The notes: a model not told the origin generated them from the letters alone. Shown: positions 1 through 8,488, counted from the stretch's first letter. The stretch: DNA of 14,959 bases from Bacteroidetes bacterium UBA6491 (GCA_002436505.1 DJML01000032.1:318-15276), one strand, 5' to 3'. Translations and numbers: made by a program.

Positions 1-502
1 TCGCACCGGGACGATCGAATTTCTTACCACAAGGCCGGTAAGTGACCTTAGCATAATTATGGGAAAATACCTCGCCGGCGTTTTTCTTGTGCTTATTGCC
101 CTTGTGCCAACCTTATTGTACTATTACACCGTTTATTCTCTTGGCGCACCCAAAGGGAATCTGGATACAGGAGCAATGTGGGGTTCATACCTTGGACTGG
201 TATTCCTAGGTGCATGTTATGTCAGCATCGGGACCTTTGCTTCGTCGCTGACCGAAAACCAGATCGTAGCATTTGTGCTTTCAATGTTCCTTTGCTTTTT
301 TCTATATATCGCCCCTGCAAGCTTAAGTGAGTTGAAGGTTACGGGCAGTTTTGACTACCTGATAGAATGGCTGGGCATTCAATCGCATTACCTGTCAATA
401 AGCAGGGGGGTGATTGACAGCCGGGATGTGGTATACTTTCTGAGTTTCAGTGCTTTTTTCATTGGATTGACAAAATTGGTTTTCAGCAGTAGAAAATGGT
501 AA
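1..502 (+). CDS. gldF: GldF-like ABC transporter permease, 3' part
   Basis: The reading frame is open from base 2, so the gene begins outside the window and the ATG at 59 is internal. The first codons read GTIEFLTTRPVSDLSI, then GKYLAG, a sequence typical of the ABC-2 permease GldF. About 166 residues are present, with four or so hydrophobic segments (for example around VFLVLIALVPTLLYYY and AFVLSMFLCFFLYIAP). In Flavobacterium, GldF is the membrane part of the GldA-GldF-GldG ABC transporter associated with gliding; its substrate is unknown to me. The stop codon TAA overlaps the start of the next gene (ATG at 496, stop ends 502), so the two are translationally coupled. The family call is firm; a role in gliding for this organism is inference, since such genes also occur in non-gliding relatives. 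Confidence 0.88.
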   Translation, partial: RTGTIEFLTTRPVSDLSIIMGKYLAGVFLVLIALVPTLLYYYTVYSLGAPKGNLDTGAMWGSYLGLVFLGACYVSIGTFASSLTENQIVAFVLSMFLCFFLYIAPASLSELKVTGSFDYLIEWLGIQSHYLSISRGVIDSRDVVYFLSFSAFFIGLTKLVFSSRKW

Positions 503-2286
503 GAAAGAAAAGCCATAAGTGGTCGTCCCTGATGAATTTCGCGCTACTGATAGCCGCGATCGTTGCAGTGAACCTTCTTGCTGATCAGATTTATAAAAGG
601 ATAGATCTTACCAAAGAAAAGAGATTCACACTTTCCAATGCAAGCTTTGATCTTGTTCAGAAACTGGATGATGTCGTATATATCAACATATTTCTTGACG
701 GGGATCTCCCGAAAGACTACAAACGGCTAAGAAGTTCTACGCGTGATATGCTCAACGAGTTCAGAGTTGCTTCAGGGGGGCTGATAGAATTCGACTACGA
801 GGATGTTCTGTCCGGAAAGTCAACAGAGGAAAAAGAGAGCGTATTGAAACAATTGACCTCAAAAGGAGTACAGGTCACAAGGCCTGAGCTAAAACCTGAT
901 GAAACCGCTTCCTATGAAAAATTCATTGTTCCAGGAGGTGTAGTGCTTTATAAAAACCGGGAATTTCCAGTCAATCTGCTAAAGCGAAAATTTGGGAATG
1001 AACTGGAAGAGGACATTAATATCTCTGTAGAACAGCTTGAATATGAGATCAGCAATGCCATCCGAATGTGTCTTGCTGAGCGAAAGATCCGACTGGCATT
1101 CACAGATGGTCACGGTGAACTTGACCCAATTGACGTGGCAGATCTCGGAAGTGCATTGTCAGATTATTACAAAGTGGACCGGCTGAACATCAATATTGAT
1201 GATACGAATTGCGTGAAGATGTTTCTTGATCAGATCATAAAGGATCCTGAACACGCTGGTAGTATTATTCTAAGAGAATTATCAAAAGCAGTTAATGCCT
1301 ATGATGGATTGATAATAGCCAAACCGTTGATAGAGTTTGTACCGGAAGAGTTATTGATCCTTGATCAGTATGTAATGCAAGGAGGCAAGATCCTTTGGCT
1401 CATTGACAGGCTTGCAGCTGACATGGACAGTCTGCAGCTCCACGACCGTTATTTCACACATGATTATCCATTAGGTCTTGACAACCTGCTGTTTCGCTAT
1501 GGTGTCAGGGTGAACCCTACATTGATCCAGGATCTCCAGTGTCATGTGATCCCTGTAATGGCAGGAGAGAATGCAAATCGTCCAAGACCCTGGCCATGGG
1601 TCTATTTCCCGATTTTCAATTCGGATCTGCAACACCCTATAGTGCGAAATATTGACGCGATATGGGGACAATTTGTGAATGATATAGATACATTGCCTGC
1701 AGAGGGGATAACGAAGACCATTCTTCTTGAATCTTCGGATTCATCACGTGTTGTGAATAATCCTGTAATGCTTTCCATGCGGTCTCTGGCTGTAAATCCA
1801 AACATTTCGGCATTCAGGGAGAAGAGGAAAATTGCAGGAGTGCTGCTGGAAGGAGAATTTACATCTCCCTTTGCTCACCGGCCTGCAATGAAGCGGCGGG
1901 CCCCGTTTCAGTTAAAGACCAAAAGTGAACCTACAAAAATGATCGTTATTTCTGACGGAGACCTGATCAAGAATCAGTCTAACAAGAGATCCGGTGAAGT
2001 GTATCCTCTGGGATACGATCGTTGGGCAAGCGGTATGATCGGTACGGAGGTAATGTTCGCAAATAAGAAATTCATTCTCAACGGCATAGACTACCTCTGT
2101 GACGATTCTAATTTAATAGAGATAAGGTCTAAGAAAATGGAACTCAGGCTGCTGGATAAAGCGCGCGTTAAAGCCGAAAAATTCAAATGGCAGTTGATGA
2201 ATATGGCTTTGCCTATTTTCCTGATCATAGTTCTTGGAGTAATTAACGCCTTCGTAAGAAAGCGGCGATACATCGTCAGTCAATAA
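496..2286 (+). CDS. gldG: GldG, gliding motility ABC transporter auxiliary protein
   Basis: A 596-residue protein with one N-terminal membrane helix (about residues 13-30), a large soluble region and one C-terminal helix (about 566-586) followed by a basic tail. The start carries RIDLTKEKRFTLS just after the first helix, a signature of GldG and of ABC_transp_aux proteins, and a GHGE motif lies near residue 205. This topology places the soluble domain outside the cytoplasmic membrane. GldG is thought to act with permease GldF and ATPase GldA; no ATPase gene is seen here, and in Flavobacterium gldA is encoded separately. The start codon at 496 lies inside the end of gldF, which supports coupled translation. 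The length is within the expected range and the frame is intact. Its last 11 bases overlap the end of the convergent gene on the minus strand. Confidence 0.9.
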   Translation: MVRKKSHKWSSLMNFALLIAAIVAVNLLADQIYKRIDLTKEKRFTLSNASFDLVQKLDDVVYINIFLDGDLPKDYKRLRSSTRDMLNEFRVASGGLIEFDYEDVLSGKSTEEKESVLKQLTSKGVQVTRPELKPDETASYEKFIVPGGVVLYKNREFPVNLLKRKFGNELEEDINISVEQLEYEISNAIRMCLAERKIRLAFTDGHGELDPIDVADLGSALSDYYKVDRLNINIDDTNCVKMFLDQIIKDPEHAGSIILRELSKAVNAYDGLIIAKPLIEFVPEELLILDQYVMQGGKILWLIDRLAADMDSLQLHDRYFTHDYPLGLDNLLFRYGVRVNPTLIQDLQCHVIPVMAGENANRPRPWPWVYFPIFNSDLQHPIVRNIDAIWGQFVNDIDTLPAEGITKTILLESSDSSRVVNNPVMLSMRSLAVNPNISAFREKRKIAGVLLEGEFTSPFAHRPAMKRRAPFQLKTKSEPTKMIVISDGDLIKNQSNKRSGEVYPLGYDRWASGMIGTEVMFANKKFILNGIDYLCDDSNLIEIRSKKMELRLLDKARVKAEKFKWQLMNMALPIFLIIVLGVINAFVRKRRYIVSQ

Positions 2287-2956
2287 TTGCAGACGACCTT
2301 TCGGTAAGGCATTTCCTTATAGAAACAAGATGGTAGAACAGCGCATATGGGACAAGTATTCCGGGCAGTAAAATGTAAGGAAAATTCAGAAACCTTAAAT
2401 TGGTGTCCGACAGTTGGGCGTCAGAGAAGTAAAAGAATGTAGCGAACGAATAAATAGTCATTCCAAGCACTAGCAAAGAAATGAAATTCCACGCAAGTAC
2501 TCCTTTCCAGCGCATCTTTCCCTTTTGGATCAAAAGACCAACAACGAGAGCAGAAACACCTACTATAATATCATAGTTCATCCCTTTGAAGGTGACCGAT
2601 TCCGGCAAAACCTTTTCGAGGAACGCCCCATAGATCATGAATTCAACAAGTATCCTGAATGATTGCACATAGACGGGATAGGACATTGGGATATTGCCCA
2701 TGGCAACTCTGAAGGCAGGTCTTGAGGTGCCAAGAAAAATGACCGTAAGAGCAGGTACAATGATCAAAAGAGGGATGTACGGAACCTCAAGGTTCATTAG
2801 TAGTCCCGTATTGACCACCAATATAAGGTAGGTCGTCCACAGTAACAGTAAGAGAATGTATTTTGCAGTTAAACTAGCAGTAGGGTTATTGCGTGTGATC
2901 AAAAAACCACTGACCATCATTATTACGGAAAGTAGCAAGAAAGTAAATCCAATCAT
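2276..2956 (-). CDS. integral membrane protein of unknown function
   Basis: A 226-residue, strongly hydrophobic protein with about six or seven predicted membrane segments (roughly residues 2-20, 31-50, 56-76, 105-118, 126-145, 152-172 and 190-212). I do not recognise a named family and see no catalytic motif, no charged pore pattern and no ABC or MFS signature. The start at 2956 gives a hydrophobic first helix at once, which is plausible for a membrane protein without a cleaved signal. The TGA stop lies inside the last codons of gldG on the other strand, so the two genes end tail to tail with an 11-base overlap and no room for a separate terminator. Function cannot be assigned; the proximity to gldFG does not imply a shared role because the gene is on the opposite strand. 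Confidence 0.75.
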   Translation of the reverse strand: MIGFTFLLLSVIMMVSGFLITRNNPTASLTAKYILLLLLWTTYLILVVNTGLLMNLEVPYIPLLIIVPALTVIFLGTSRPAFRVAMGNIPMSYPVYVQSFRILVEFMIYGAFLEKVLPESVTFKGMNYDIIVGVSALVVGLLIQKGKMRWKGVLAWNFISLLVLGMTIYSFATFFYFSDAQLSDTNLRFLNFPYILLPGILVPYALFYHLVSIRKCLTERSSAIID

Positions 2957-3039
2957 TAGAAGTAAATATCGAAGTTTACGCTGAAACGAATCTACTACTT
3001 TTTAGCCATTAACAAACCTGTCGTGAAATGGGTATTCAC

Positions 3040-3066
3040 AAAAAACCCCGGGCAATATGCCCGGGG
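3040..3066 (-). terminator. intrinsic terminator after the CsgG-like gene
   Basis: The arms CCCCGGGCA and TGCCCGGGG (3046-3054 and 3058-3066) form a perfect nine-pair, GC-rich stem with a three-base loop. On the minus strand it is followed by six T residues (3040-3045). It sits about 33 bases past the stop codon of the gene ending at 3099, so it terminates that transcript and insulates the downstream membrane-protein gene. Confidence 0.88.
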
Positions 3067-3098
3067 AATTGAAATAGTGGGGGTACAAATTGCCAGGA

Positions 3099-4187
3099 TT
3101 AATTTTTCCTGGCATTGAATCCAAAAGAAAATCCGTAGCGGAAACCATTGTTTCCTGGAACAAAAAACACATTTACAGGGATGTTTAATTTACCTGATTT
3201 AAAGCTGTACCCAACAGCAGCAACAACAGACGATTTTATAGTCGGGTTGCCTCGGCTATCCATTCTTTTAATGGTCTCAATATCCTGAGTTGTTTTAATA
3301 AATGATTCTTCGAACACATAATTTCCATCACCGTTCTTAACAAAGACAGCCTCCTTCACTATTGAGAAAGTTGGCCCAATGGCGAATTCAAGACCGTTGA
3401 CATTGCTTCTTATGCCATTCATTATAGTAAGGCTGGGAATAAATAGACCCTGATCCAGCCCTGATATGATAGGAATGAATTCAACCAACGCCTGAAGTTT
3501 ACCTTCGGTGAGGTATTGAACTTCATACTGGTAGCCAAACTGAAATAGCGCAGGATATACGTTGTAGCCGCCTTCATTTTTTTCCCTTTTCATCGTATAA
3601 GCGTTGGAACCTGTTAAAAAAGCATAACCCATTCGCGGACCATTTAAGGCCAATGTGTTGTAGTGCGGGTTATTCACAGCACTCTCATAACTGCTGGTGC
3701 TTGACAAACTTTTCTCAAGGGTTTTATCGTTAGGAATGCCAATAAGTTCATTCAGTGCGATCGTTACCATCGGTGTGATCTTCTCAGGGAGGTAAATAAA
3801 CTCCTTAACAACATCTTCAGTAATTACAGCGGATTTAACATCGATGATCCTGAATCTGACATACAGAGACTCACCCAGCTTATCAATTGCGCCTGACACT
3901 ACGAGGTCTGCATTGAGGCGTTTACCTGATTCAACAAGGCAGGAAAGGCTGAAACAATTCTCATAATCGATCTCAGAAGATTTAAGCATTGAGTTTATCT
4001 CATAGCGATCGACGATCTCGAACTTTTGAAATTTTGTAAGTTGAATACGGGCCAGTTCAGTAATGTTCTCTGATGCCAGAGACTTGATCTGGTTATCAAT
4101 TTTAAGGACTGCAAGTTTTGGCTTTTGAGCTTGTGCATTAATAATGTTAGCGAGGAAAGCAACGAGGATAAAAATTCTTTTGTTCAT
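3099..4187 (-). CDS. secreted CsgG/LpoB-like N-domain protein with beta-rich C-terminal half
   Basis: A 362-residue protein with a clear Sec signal peptide (about residues 1-21, ending AQAQ). Residues about 23-160 resemble the CsgG / LpoB / TolB-N-like fold: KLAVLKIDN as the first strand, then FEIVDRYEINSMLKSSE, a paired cysteine motif (C78 and C83) and LNADLVVSGAIDKLGESL. Proteins with this fold bind partners in the periplasm or at the outer membrane. Residues about 185-362 are rich in alternating aromatic and polar residues and end YGFSFGFNARKN, which suggests a beta-barrel or beta-sandwich; this is inference. There is no lipobox, so it is probably periplasmic or outer-membrane associated. 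The gene has its own promoter-like box and a strong terminator, so it is probably monocistronic. The exact partner is unknown. Confidence 0.72.
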   Translation of the reverse strand: MNKRIFILVAFLANIINAQAQKPKLAVLKIDNQIKSLASENITELARIQLTKFQKFEIVDRYEINSMLKSSEIDYENCFSLSCLVESGKRLNADLVVSGAIDKLGESLYVRFRIIDVKSAVITEDVVKEFIYLPEKITPMVTIALNELIGIPNDKTLEKSLSSTSSYESAVNNPHYNTLALNGPRMGYAFLTGSNAYTMKREKNEGGYNVYPALFQFGYQYEVQYLTEGKLQALVEFIPIISGLDQGLFIPSLTIMNGIRSNVNGLEFAIGPTFSIVKEAVFVKNGDGNYVFEESFIKTTQDIETIKRMDSRGNPTIKSSVVAAVGYSFKSGKLNIPVNVFFVPGNNGFRYGFSFGFNARKN

Positions 4188-4227
4188 AATTCAATTTTTA
4201 AAAAGATGATTAGTTACATCTTGAACA

Positions 4228-4235
4228 CAAAGGTA
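4228..4235 (-). promoter_or_regulatory. -7 box TACCTTTG for the CsgG-like gene
   Basis: Read on the minus strand the bases are TACCTTTG, an exact match to the Bacteroidota -7 consensus TAnnTTTG, 40 bases upstream of the ATG at 4187. No clear -33 TTTG is present at the expected distance; only a T-rich stretch is seen there. The match and position make it a reasonable promoter candidate. Confidence 0.5.
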
Positions 4236-4244
4236 GATTGGCAT

Positions 4245-4271
4245 AAAAAAGCGTTGTTTCGCTTAGCGAAA
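4245..4271 (-). terminator. weak intrinsic terminator after the SLC13-type carrier
   Basis: On the minus strand AAGCG, a six-base loop AAACAA and CGCTT form a hairpin that runs into a T tract (4245-4250 as A on the plus strand). An alternative perfect hairpin, TTTCGC-TAA-GCGAAA, overlaps it at 4257-4271. It lies about 50 bases past the stop at 4322 and just upstream of the next promoter-like box, the expected place for a terminator between two genes in series. The stem is short, so efficiency may be modest. Confidence 0.45.
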
Positions 4272-4321
4272 ATCAGGTGACTTTGATTGTCATTTTAAAG
4301 AAGCCGTTCCGAAATCCTTAT

Positions 4322-6127
4322 TTATGGCAAAGGGATCATTCCATAGATCAAAGGAATAAATACGGTAGCAAGGATCCAGAAAAGGATATTCATGGCAGTT
4401 CCTACTTTGATGAAATCCATGAATTTATATTGTCCTGCGCTGTAGACCATGGCATTGGTCTGATACCCTATTGGAGTCATGAAAGTTGCTGAGGCAGCAA
4501 AAGTGACCGCCATTATAAAAGGGGTTGCTTCCATGCCCAGGCCATGTGCTGTCGCAATCGCAATTGGAGCGAAGAGTGCTGCCGCAGCGTTATTTGAGAT
4601 CATTTCTGTAAAAAAGGAAGTAAGCAGATAAATGCCGGACAGAATTGCAACCGGCCCCCATGGCCCCAGAACATCTATCATCGATGTCGCAATTGAAGTA
4701 TCAAGATGTGTAACATTTAAAGCAGTACCTAAGCTAAGGGCTCCTGCGAGCAGGAAAACAATTTTCCAGTTGATCGCCTCATAGGCTTCTTTCATTGACA
4801 ATGACCTTAAAAGCACCAGTACAGCTGTACCTGAAATAGCTGCGGTCATGATGTCCAGTGCACCAATGGTTGCTAACAGAACTACACAGACCACCACTGA
4901 GATCACGATCCAGAATTTTCGTTTGTCGAAGTCAGTGATCGAATCTTCAGAAAGAAGAACAAAAGGCGCCTCGGACGAATTCTCAATATGCTTCAATTCT
5001 TTAACGTAGTGATCTTTCACTTCAGCCAGGATAACATCACCCGATTTTAATTTAACCTTATAGAGGTGTTCGTGTAATATTTCCTGCCGATGTTTAATTG
5101 CGAGAGGAATGGCTCGGTACCTTCTCCTGAAATCCAGTTCTTTTAGAGTTTTTCCATCCATTTCAGAATTGGAGGTGATCACCATTTCAACAAGAGTGGA
5201 GTTTTTGCCGGTGAGCTCATCGGCACCGATCCGCATGGAAGAACTGACCTGGATCTTTTCTTTGTCCTTCAGTGACTTGATCTTTTCAACATCGCATCTG
5301 GCTTTAAGGATATCATGAGCCTGAAGGACAAAATCACCTGGAGGAAGAGGGAAAGTGTTGCCGTTTCTTCGAACTTCGATGATATCTATTCCTGTCTCTT
5401 TTATAAGGCTCGAGTTCATTATACGTTTGCCGACCGAATCCGCATTTGGCAACAATTCAATCTCCGTAAGGTAATCACGTACGCCAAACTTTGTCTCAAG
5501 GTCTCTTTCTTCCTTTCTTTCCGGCAGCAATTTTACTCCGATAAATACAATGTACGTAATGCCCGCCACGAGAAGAATAAGTCCAAATGGTGCCAGCTGA
5601 AACATATTGATCGGAGCCTCACCGTATTTCTCAGCGATCCCGCTTACAAGTATGTTGGTAGAGGTCCCAATAAGTGTACATGTTCCACCGATAATTGAAG
5701 CAAATGAAAGGGGGATGAGCATTTTGGCCGGGTTCTGGCCAGAGGAGTGGGCGATCTGAATAACAACAGGAATAAATACGGCAACAACGGGTGTATTGTT
5801 GATGAAAGCAGAAATAACCCCTACCATGACCATCATCAGCACGAGACCAGAATTGAATTTATAGCGGAAAGTATTAGAGAGCCGGTGAGCCAAATGCTGC
5901 AGAGCGCCGGTCCGCAATAAAGCGTTGCTGATCACAAACATAAAGGCCACGGTGATGGTAGCTTTGTTGCTAAAGCCTTCAACTCCTTGTTCCGGAGTGA
6001 TCACGCCGGTAATTACCAGAGAAAGGATTATCAGCAGTGCGACAAGATCTATGGATAACGCCTCTGTAACGAAGAGCAACAGAGCTCCAATGATCACAGA
6101 TATAGTAATTATTGCTTCTGTTGTCAT
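4322..6127 (-). CDS. SLC13/DASS-type anion symporter with two RCK_C domains
   Basis: A 601-residue membrane carrier in two halves. Each half carries a conserved anion or cation-binding hairpin motif: NNTPVV near residue 110 with GTSTN near 155 in the first, and SNNAAAALFAP with TPIGYQTN in the second. Between the halves, about residues 207-380, lie two tandem cytosolic RCK_C (TrkA_C) domains, as in the large bacterial members related to sulfate or dicarboxylate carriers. Known family members use sodium or protons to take up sulfate, phosphate, dicarboxylates or similar anions; the substrate cannot be read from sequence. RCK_C domains usually sense small ligands such as nucleotides, so gated uptake is likely (inference). 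Start at 6127 is followed at once by the first membrane helix. No neighbouring sulfur or carbon gene helps to narrow the substrate. Confidence 0.87.
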   Translation of the reverse strand: MTTEAIITISVIIGALLLFVTEALSIDLVALLIILSLVITGVITPEQGVEGFSNKATITVAFMFVISNALLRTGALQHLAHRLSNTFRYKFNSGLVLMMVMVGVISAFINNTPVVAVFIPVVIQIAHSSGQNPAKMLIPLSFASIIGGTCTLIGTSTNILVSGIAEKYGEAPINMFQLAPFGLILLVAGITYIVFIGVKLLPERKEERDLETKFGVRDYLTEIELLPNADSVGKRIMNSSLIKETGIDIIEVRRNGNTFPLPPGDFVLQAHDILKARCDVEKIKSLKDKEKIQVSSSMRIGADELTGKNSTLVEMVITSNSEMDGKTLKELDFRRRYRAIPLAIKHRQEILHEHLYKVKLKSGDVILAEVKDHYVKELKHIENSSEAPFVLLSEDSITDFDKRKFWIVISVVVCVVLLATIGALDIMTAAISGTAVLVLLRSLSMKEAYEAINWKIVFLLAGALSLGTALNVTHLDTSIATSMIDVLGPWGPVAILSGIYLLTSFFTEMISNNAAAALFAPIAIATAHGLGMEATPFIMAVTFAASATFMTPIGYQTNAMVYSAGQYKFMDFIKVGTAMNILFWILATVFIPLIYGMIPLP

Positions 6128-6206
6128 TCCGGGTTACGAATTTACATTTTTGCGTGGTTGTTTAGCGCATCTCAGAATTCTATCACACCGAATGCAACTA
6201 TACGAT

Positions 6207-6389
6207 TCAGGCTCCCATATGTTTCAGCAACTCGTAGACGATGAATGCCGGCCAAACAATGGCTTTAAGAAATCCAACGACCCCCATCCAAAAACCAGTG
6301 GCCTGCATAATGAAATAAACGGCTGCACCGATAAGGCCTAAGCCATAAACAGTACCACATTTTGGTCCTTTATTTATTGTAATATCCAT
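6207..6389 (-). CDS. small two-helix membrane protein, unknown function
   Basis: A 60-residue protein beginning MDITINKGPKCGTVYG and containing two hydrophobic segments (about residues 15-31 and 36-53), ending YELLKHMGA. I chose the ATG at 6389 although the frame stays open further upstream: a longer version would run back through the end of the preceding gene, while this start follows that gene's stop (6403) by 13 bases and gives a natural membrane-protein N terminus. The spacing implies an operon with the preceding alpha-beta-barrel protein. No named family is recognised. The glycine-rich helices GLGLIGAAVYFIM and GVVGFLKAIVW would suit helix packing, so oligomerisation is possible (inference). 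Confidence 0.65.
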   Translation of the reverse strand: MDITINKGPKCGTVYGLGLIGAAVYFIMQATGFWMGVVGFLKAIVWPAFIVYELLKHMGA

Positions 6390-6402
6390 AATCACATGAT
6401 TT

Positions 6403-6744
6403 TTAGTTGTAAATGATGGTTTTGCCTTTTTCCTTAAGCATCTTTTTGGCCGATCTCCAATCTGGAAAACGATCTCCGTCAATCGTATGTGTCGACATTT
6501 CAACGGCAATCTTTTCGGCCACTTTCATAACTTTATGGTGTTGACCTGAAATGTGCCATTTTCTCATAGAGTCAAGATTAATCCATATTGACATCGTGTA
6601 ATGAGCTTTGCCTACTCCTTTGGTACGTATAGCTATACAATCTTCTTCCCTTCGCAGGTCGTGAACAACGAGCCGGGCATAATTTGAAAGCCTGAAAAAA
6701 TGCCGTATTGATCCTAAGTTGATTGAGGTGATTACGATTTTCAT
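6403..6744 (-). CDS. dimeric alpha-beta barrel (ABM/DUF3291-like) protein
   Basis: A 113-residue cytosolic protein. The central part HYTMSIWINLDSMRKWHISGQHHKVMK matches the pattern of antibiotic-biosynthesis-monooxygenase-like and DUF3291-like proteins: a beta strand with an 'S-x-W' element, then a helix ending in conserved histidines before 'VMK'. Such proteins form small dimeric ferredoxin-like barrels; some degrade heme or oxidise quinones without cofactor, many have no known role. The histidines at the end of the helix are candidate ligand-binding residues. It is the first gene of a two-gene unit with the small membrane protein that follows after 13 bases. A TATATTTG box lies 17 bases upstream of its ATG. 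Family placement is by pattern only, and no substrate is claimed. Confidence 0.65.
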   Translation of the reverse strand: MKIVITSINLGSIRHFFRLSNYARLVVHDLRREEDCIAIRTKGVGKAHYTMSIWINLDSMRKWHISGQHHKVMKVAEKIAVEMSTHTIDGDRFPDWRSAKKMLKEKGKTIIYN

Positions 6745-6761
6745 TAGCTGGAGTGACTTCT

Positions 6762-6769
6762 CAAATATA
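6762..6769 (-). promoter_or_regulatory. -7 box TATATTTG before the alpha-beta barrel gene
   Basis: On the minus strand the bases are an exact TAnnTTTG match, 17 bases before the ATG at 6744. A -33 element at the usual spacing is not evident. If used, the leader would be only about 10-12 bases long. Confidence 0.4.
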
Positions 6770-6824
6770 TCTAAATTCAGACAATGCGCGATGTTCTATA
6801 TTAAAACATTCTATATCTACAGGC

Positions 6825-7787
6825 TTACTCCATCGAAAGCACAAGCCCTTGATCAGCGATGTTAAAACCATTGGCAACAATGGTTTTTCGTGCCTCACTG
6901 TCGATGTCCAGTACAGGATTCGTGTGGTTGAAATGAATGAAATAGATCTTTTGCTTCTGATCAGAAGTGAGATCGTGAAGAAGATCCATCGTTTCTGTGA
7001 TGAAAGGATGAGGAATTTCTGATATATCACGGTTCAAAATTTCTCCATTCTGGTAAAAAGTTCCATCGATAAGCAGATAATCAAGTTCGTCACTTGTTAC
7101 TAATTGCACAAGATCCCTATCCCAACGGCTCCATTTATCAATATCAGGAATGAACAGCAATTTCTTGTTTTGAGAGGCGATTAGAAAACCAATGGTCTCT
7201 GAGTACTCATCCCGGTGGGGCACGATCAAAGGTTCAACGCTCAATCCATTCCCCAGGTCTTCCGATCTTCCGTTGGACAATAAATGCAATTCAATATTTC
7301 GAAGTCCGATTAACTGGTCCCAGGGTCCGTTATTTCTTAAAAAGGAATCCATGCCAGGCATGACGTGAACATTGATCTGCCTGGTCCCAAGGGCTTCTCG
7401 TCCGAAATACATGAGTCCGGTGTAATGACCTATATGCGCATGAGTAAGGAACACCCCATTGATGATCTCACTTTTGTCATCCTTCCACCTGTTTAATGCA
7501 TGCAATTGATCGCTTATATTAGGGGTGGCATCAAATAACCATCGGGATCCGGTGGATTTATCTACGAGGCCAAGAGAAGAAACGAATCCTGATCGGCCCT
7601 GCTTACGAGCATCTGAACAGCATTTTCGTTCGCACCCGATGTGTGGGTATCCTGCATCCTGAACGTTACCGAGTACAACAATAAATTGATCAGGTTCATC
7701 ATGTGAAATTGCCTTCTCGTTATTTGTGGTGCATGCACTGAAAGTAATACAGAGCGTTGAAATCAGAAGGGTATTAAGCCTGAACAT
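6825..7787 (-). CDS. PqqB-like metallo-beta-lactamase-fold lipoprotein
   Basis: A 320-residue protein with a lipoprotein signal (hydrophobic residues 6-18, then lipobox FSAC with C19). It is therefore exported and membrane-anchored. The mature part has the metallo-beta-lactamase fold of the PqqB type: VLGNVQDAGYPHIGC near residue 38, THAHIGHYTG at 115-124 (H116, H118, H121), a downstream histidine H191 in VPHRDEYSETIGF, D215 in FIPDID and H285/H288 in FIHFNHTNP. The usual aspartate of the HxHxDH motif is glycine (G120). C52, C56 and C57 form a Cys-rich patch where PqqB has a structural zinc site (from memory of the family). No other pqq genes are nearby, so PQQ synthesis is unlikely; a periplasmic hydrolase of unknown substrate is more probable. 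It starts two bases after the methyltransferase stop, implying translational coupling. Confidence 0.82.
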   Translation of the reverse strand: MFRLNTLLISTLCITFSACTTNNEKAISHDEPDQFIVVLGNVQDAGYPHIGCERKCCSDARKQGRSGFVSSLGLVDKSTGSRWLFDATPNISDQLHALNRWKDDKSEIINGVFLTHAHIGHYTGLMYFGREALGTRQINVHVMPGMDSFLRNNGPWDQLIGLRNIELHLLSNGRSEDLGNGLSVEPLIVPHRDEYSETIGFLIASQNKKLLFIPDIDKWSRWDRDLVQLVTSDELDYLLIDGTFYQNGEILNRDISEIPHPFITETMDLLHDLTSDQKQKIYFIHFNHTNPVLDIDSEARKTIVANGFNIADQGLVLSME

Positions 7788-7789
7788 GG

Positions 7790-8440
7790 TCAGACCTTCT
7801 TATTAAAAACAGCTACCCAAAATGTTCTGAATGATCTTACCTTAAGATTATCAGCAACATCACTTAACATACTCCGGATCTCAAGTTCACTTGGGAAGTT
7901 TTTCATCACTACCCATTCTGAACCATCGGATAATTTGCGGATCTGATAGGTGTTTTCGAATTCATCTGAAGATGCGATCGATGTGCTGATGCCTTCGACA
8001 TAAATGTTATCCATAAGTATCACCTTCCCTCCGGGTTCAATTCTACTCAGCAAACCGTCCAGAAAGAACTGAAAGTCCTGTTTAGGGATATGCGACCAGA
8101 TGCAACTGCCAAATCCCCCGTTATAAAATTTATCCCGGGTCTCCATATCGAAGATGTTTTCGATCTCAAATTCTACCTTGGCGGGCCCATATTCTTTCAG
8201 CCTCGCCATATCGATCACATTTTGATTAATATCTGTGGCATGTATACTCTTAGCAGTTTGACTTATTGCCTGGGTCCAGAATCCGGTACCGCAAGCTACT
8301 TCAAGCACATTAAGACCATGAAATTCATCTGTGAGCAAAGATTTTATTTCAGTGATCTCTTTCAGTCTTTCGGGACGGGAATATATGCTTTCATAATCCC
8401 TGGCCCGTTCTGCATAATATGAAACCTGATCTGCATTCAT
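7790..8440 (-). CDS. class I SAM-dependent methyltransferase
   Basis: A 216-residue cytosolic protein with the Rossmann methyltransferase pattern: motif I VLEVACGTGFWT at residues 45-56, an acidic residue binding the ribose at the end of strand 2 (D70 in ATDIN), then a motif-IV-like stretch FGSCIWSHIPK around 110-120 and LLSRIEPGGKVILMDN around 130-144. These show a SAM-binding enzyme; the methyl acceptor (small molecule, lipid or protein) cannot be inferred. The stop is two bases before the start of the PqqB-like gene, so the two are almost certainly co-transcribed. The gene upstream, a YD-repeat-like secreted protein, ends 48 bases before this start with no visible terminator between, so it may be in the same operon. 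Confidence 0.85.
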   Translation of the reverse strand: MNADQVSYYAERARDYESIYSRPERLKEITEIKSLLTDEFHGLNVLEVACGTGFWTQAISQTAKSIHATDINQNVIDMARLKEYGPAKVEFEIENIFDMETRDKFYNGGFGSCIWSHIPKQDFQFFLDGLLSRIEPGGKVILMDNIYVEGISTSIASSDEFENTYQIRKLSDGSEWVVMKNFPSELEIRSMLSDVADNLKVRSFRTFWVAVFNKKV

Positions 8441-8488
8441 ACAATATGCAATTTATGAAAAAAAGGAATTAACGGTGCAAGTTCTAAA

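Noticed and set aside
5315..5698. Plus-strand open frame of 127 codons inside the SLC13-type gene
   Set aside because: It is antisense to well-conserved carrier and RCK_C coding sequence; its amino-acid composition is not protein-like.
6390..6509. Longer N terminus for the small two-helix membrane protein
   Set aside because: The extra codons lie inside the preceding gene in another frame; the ATG at 6389 gives a sensible start and operon spacing.
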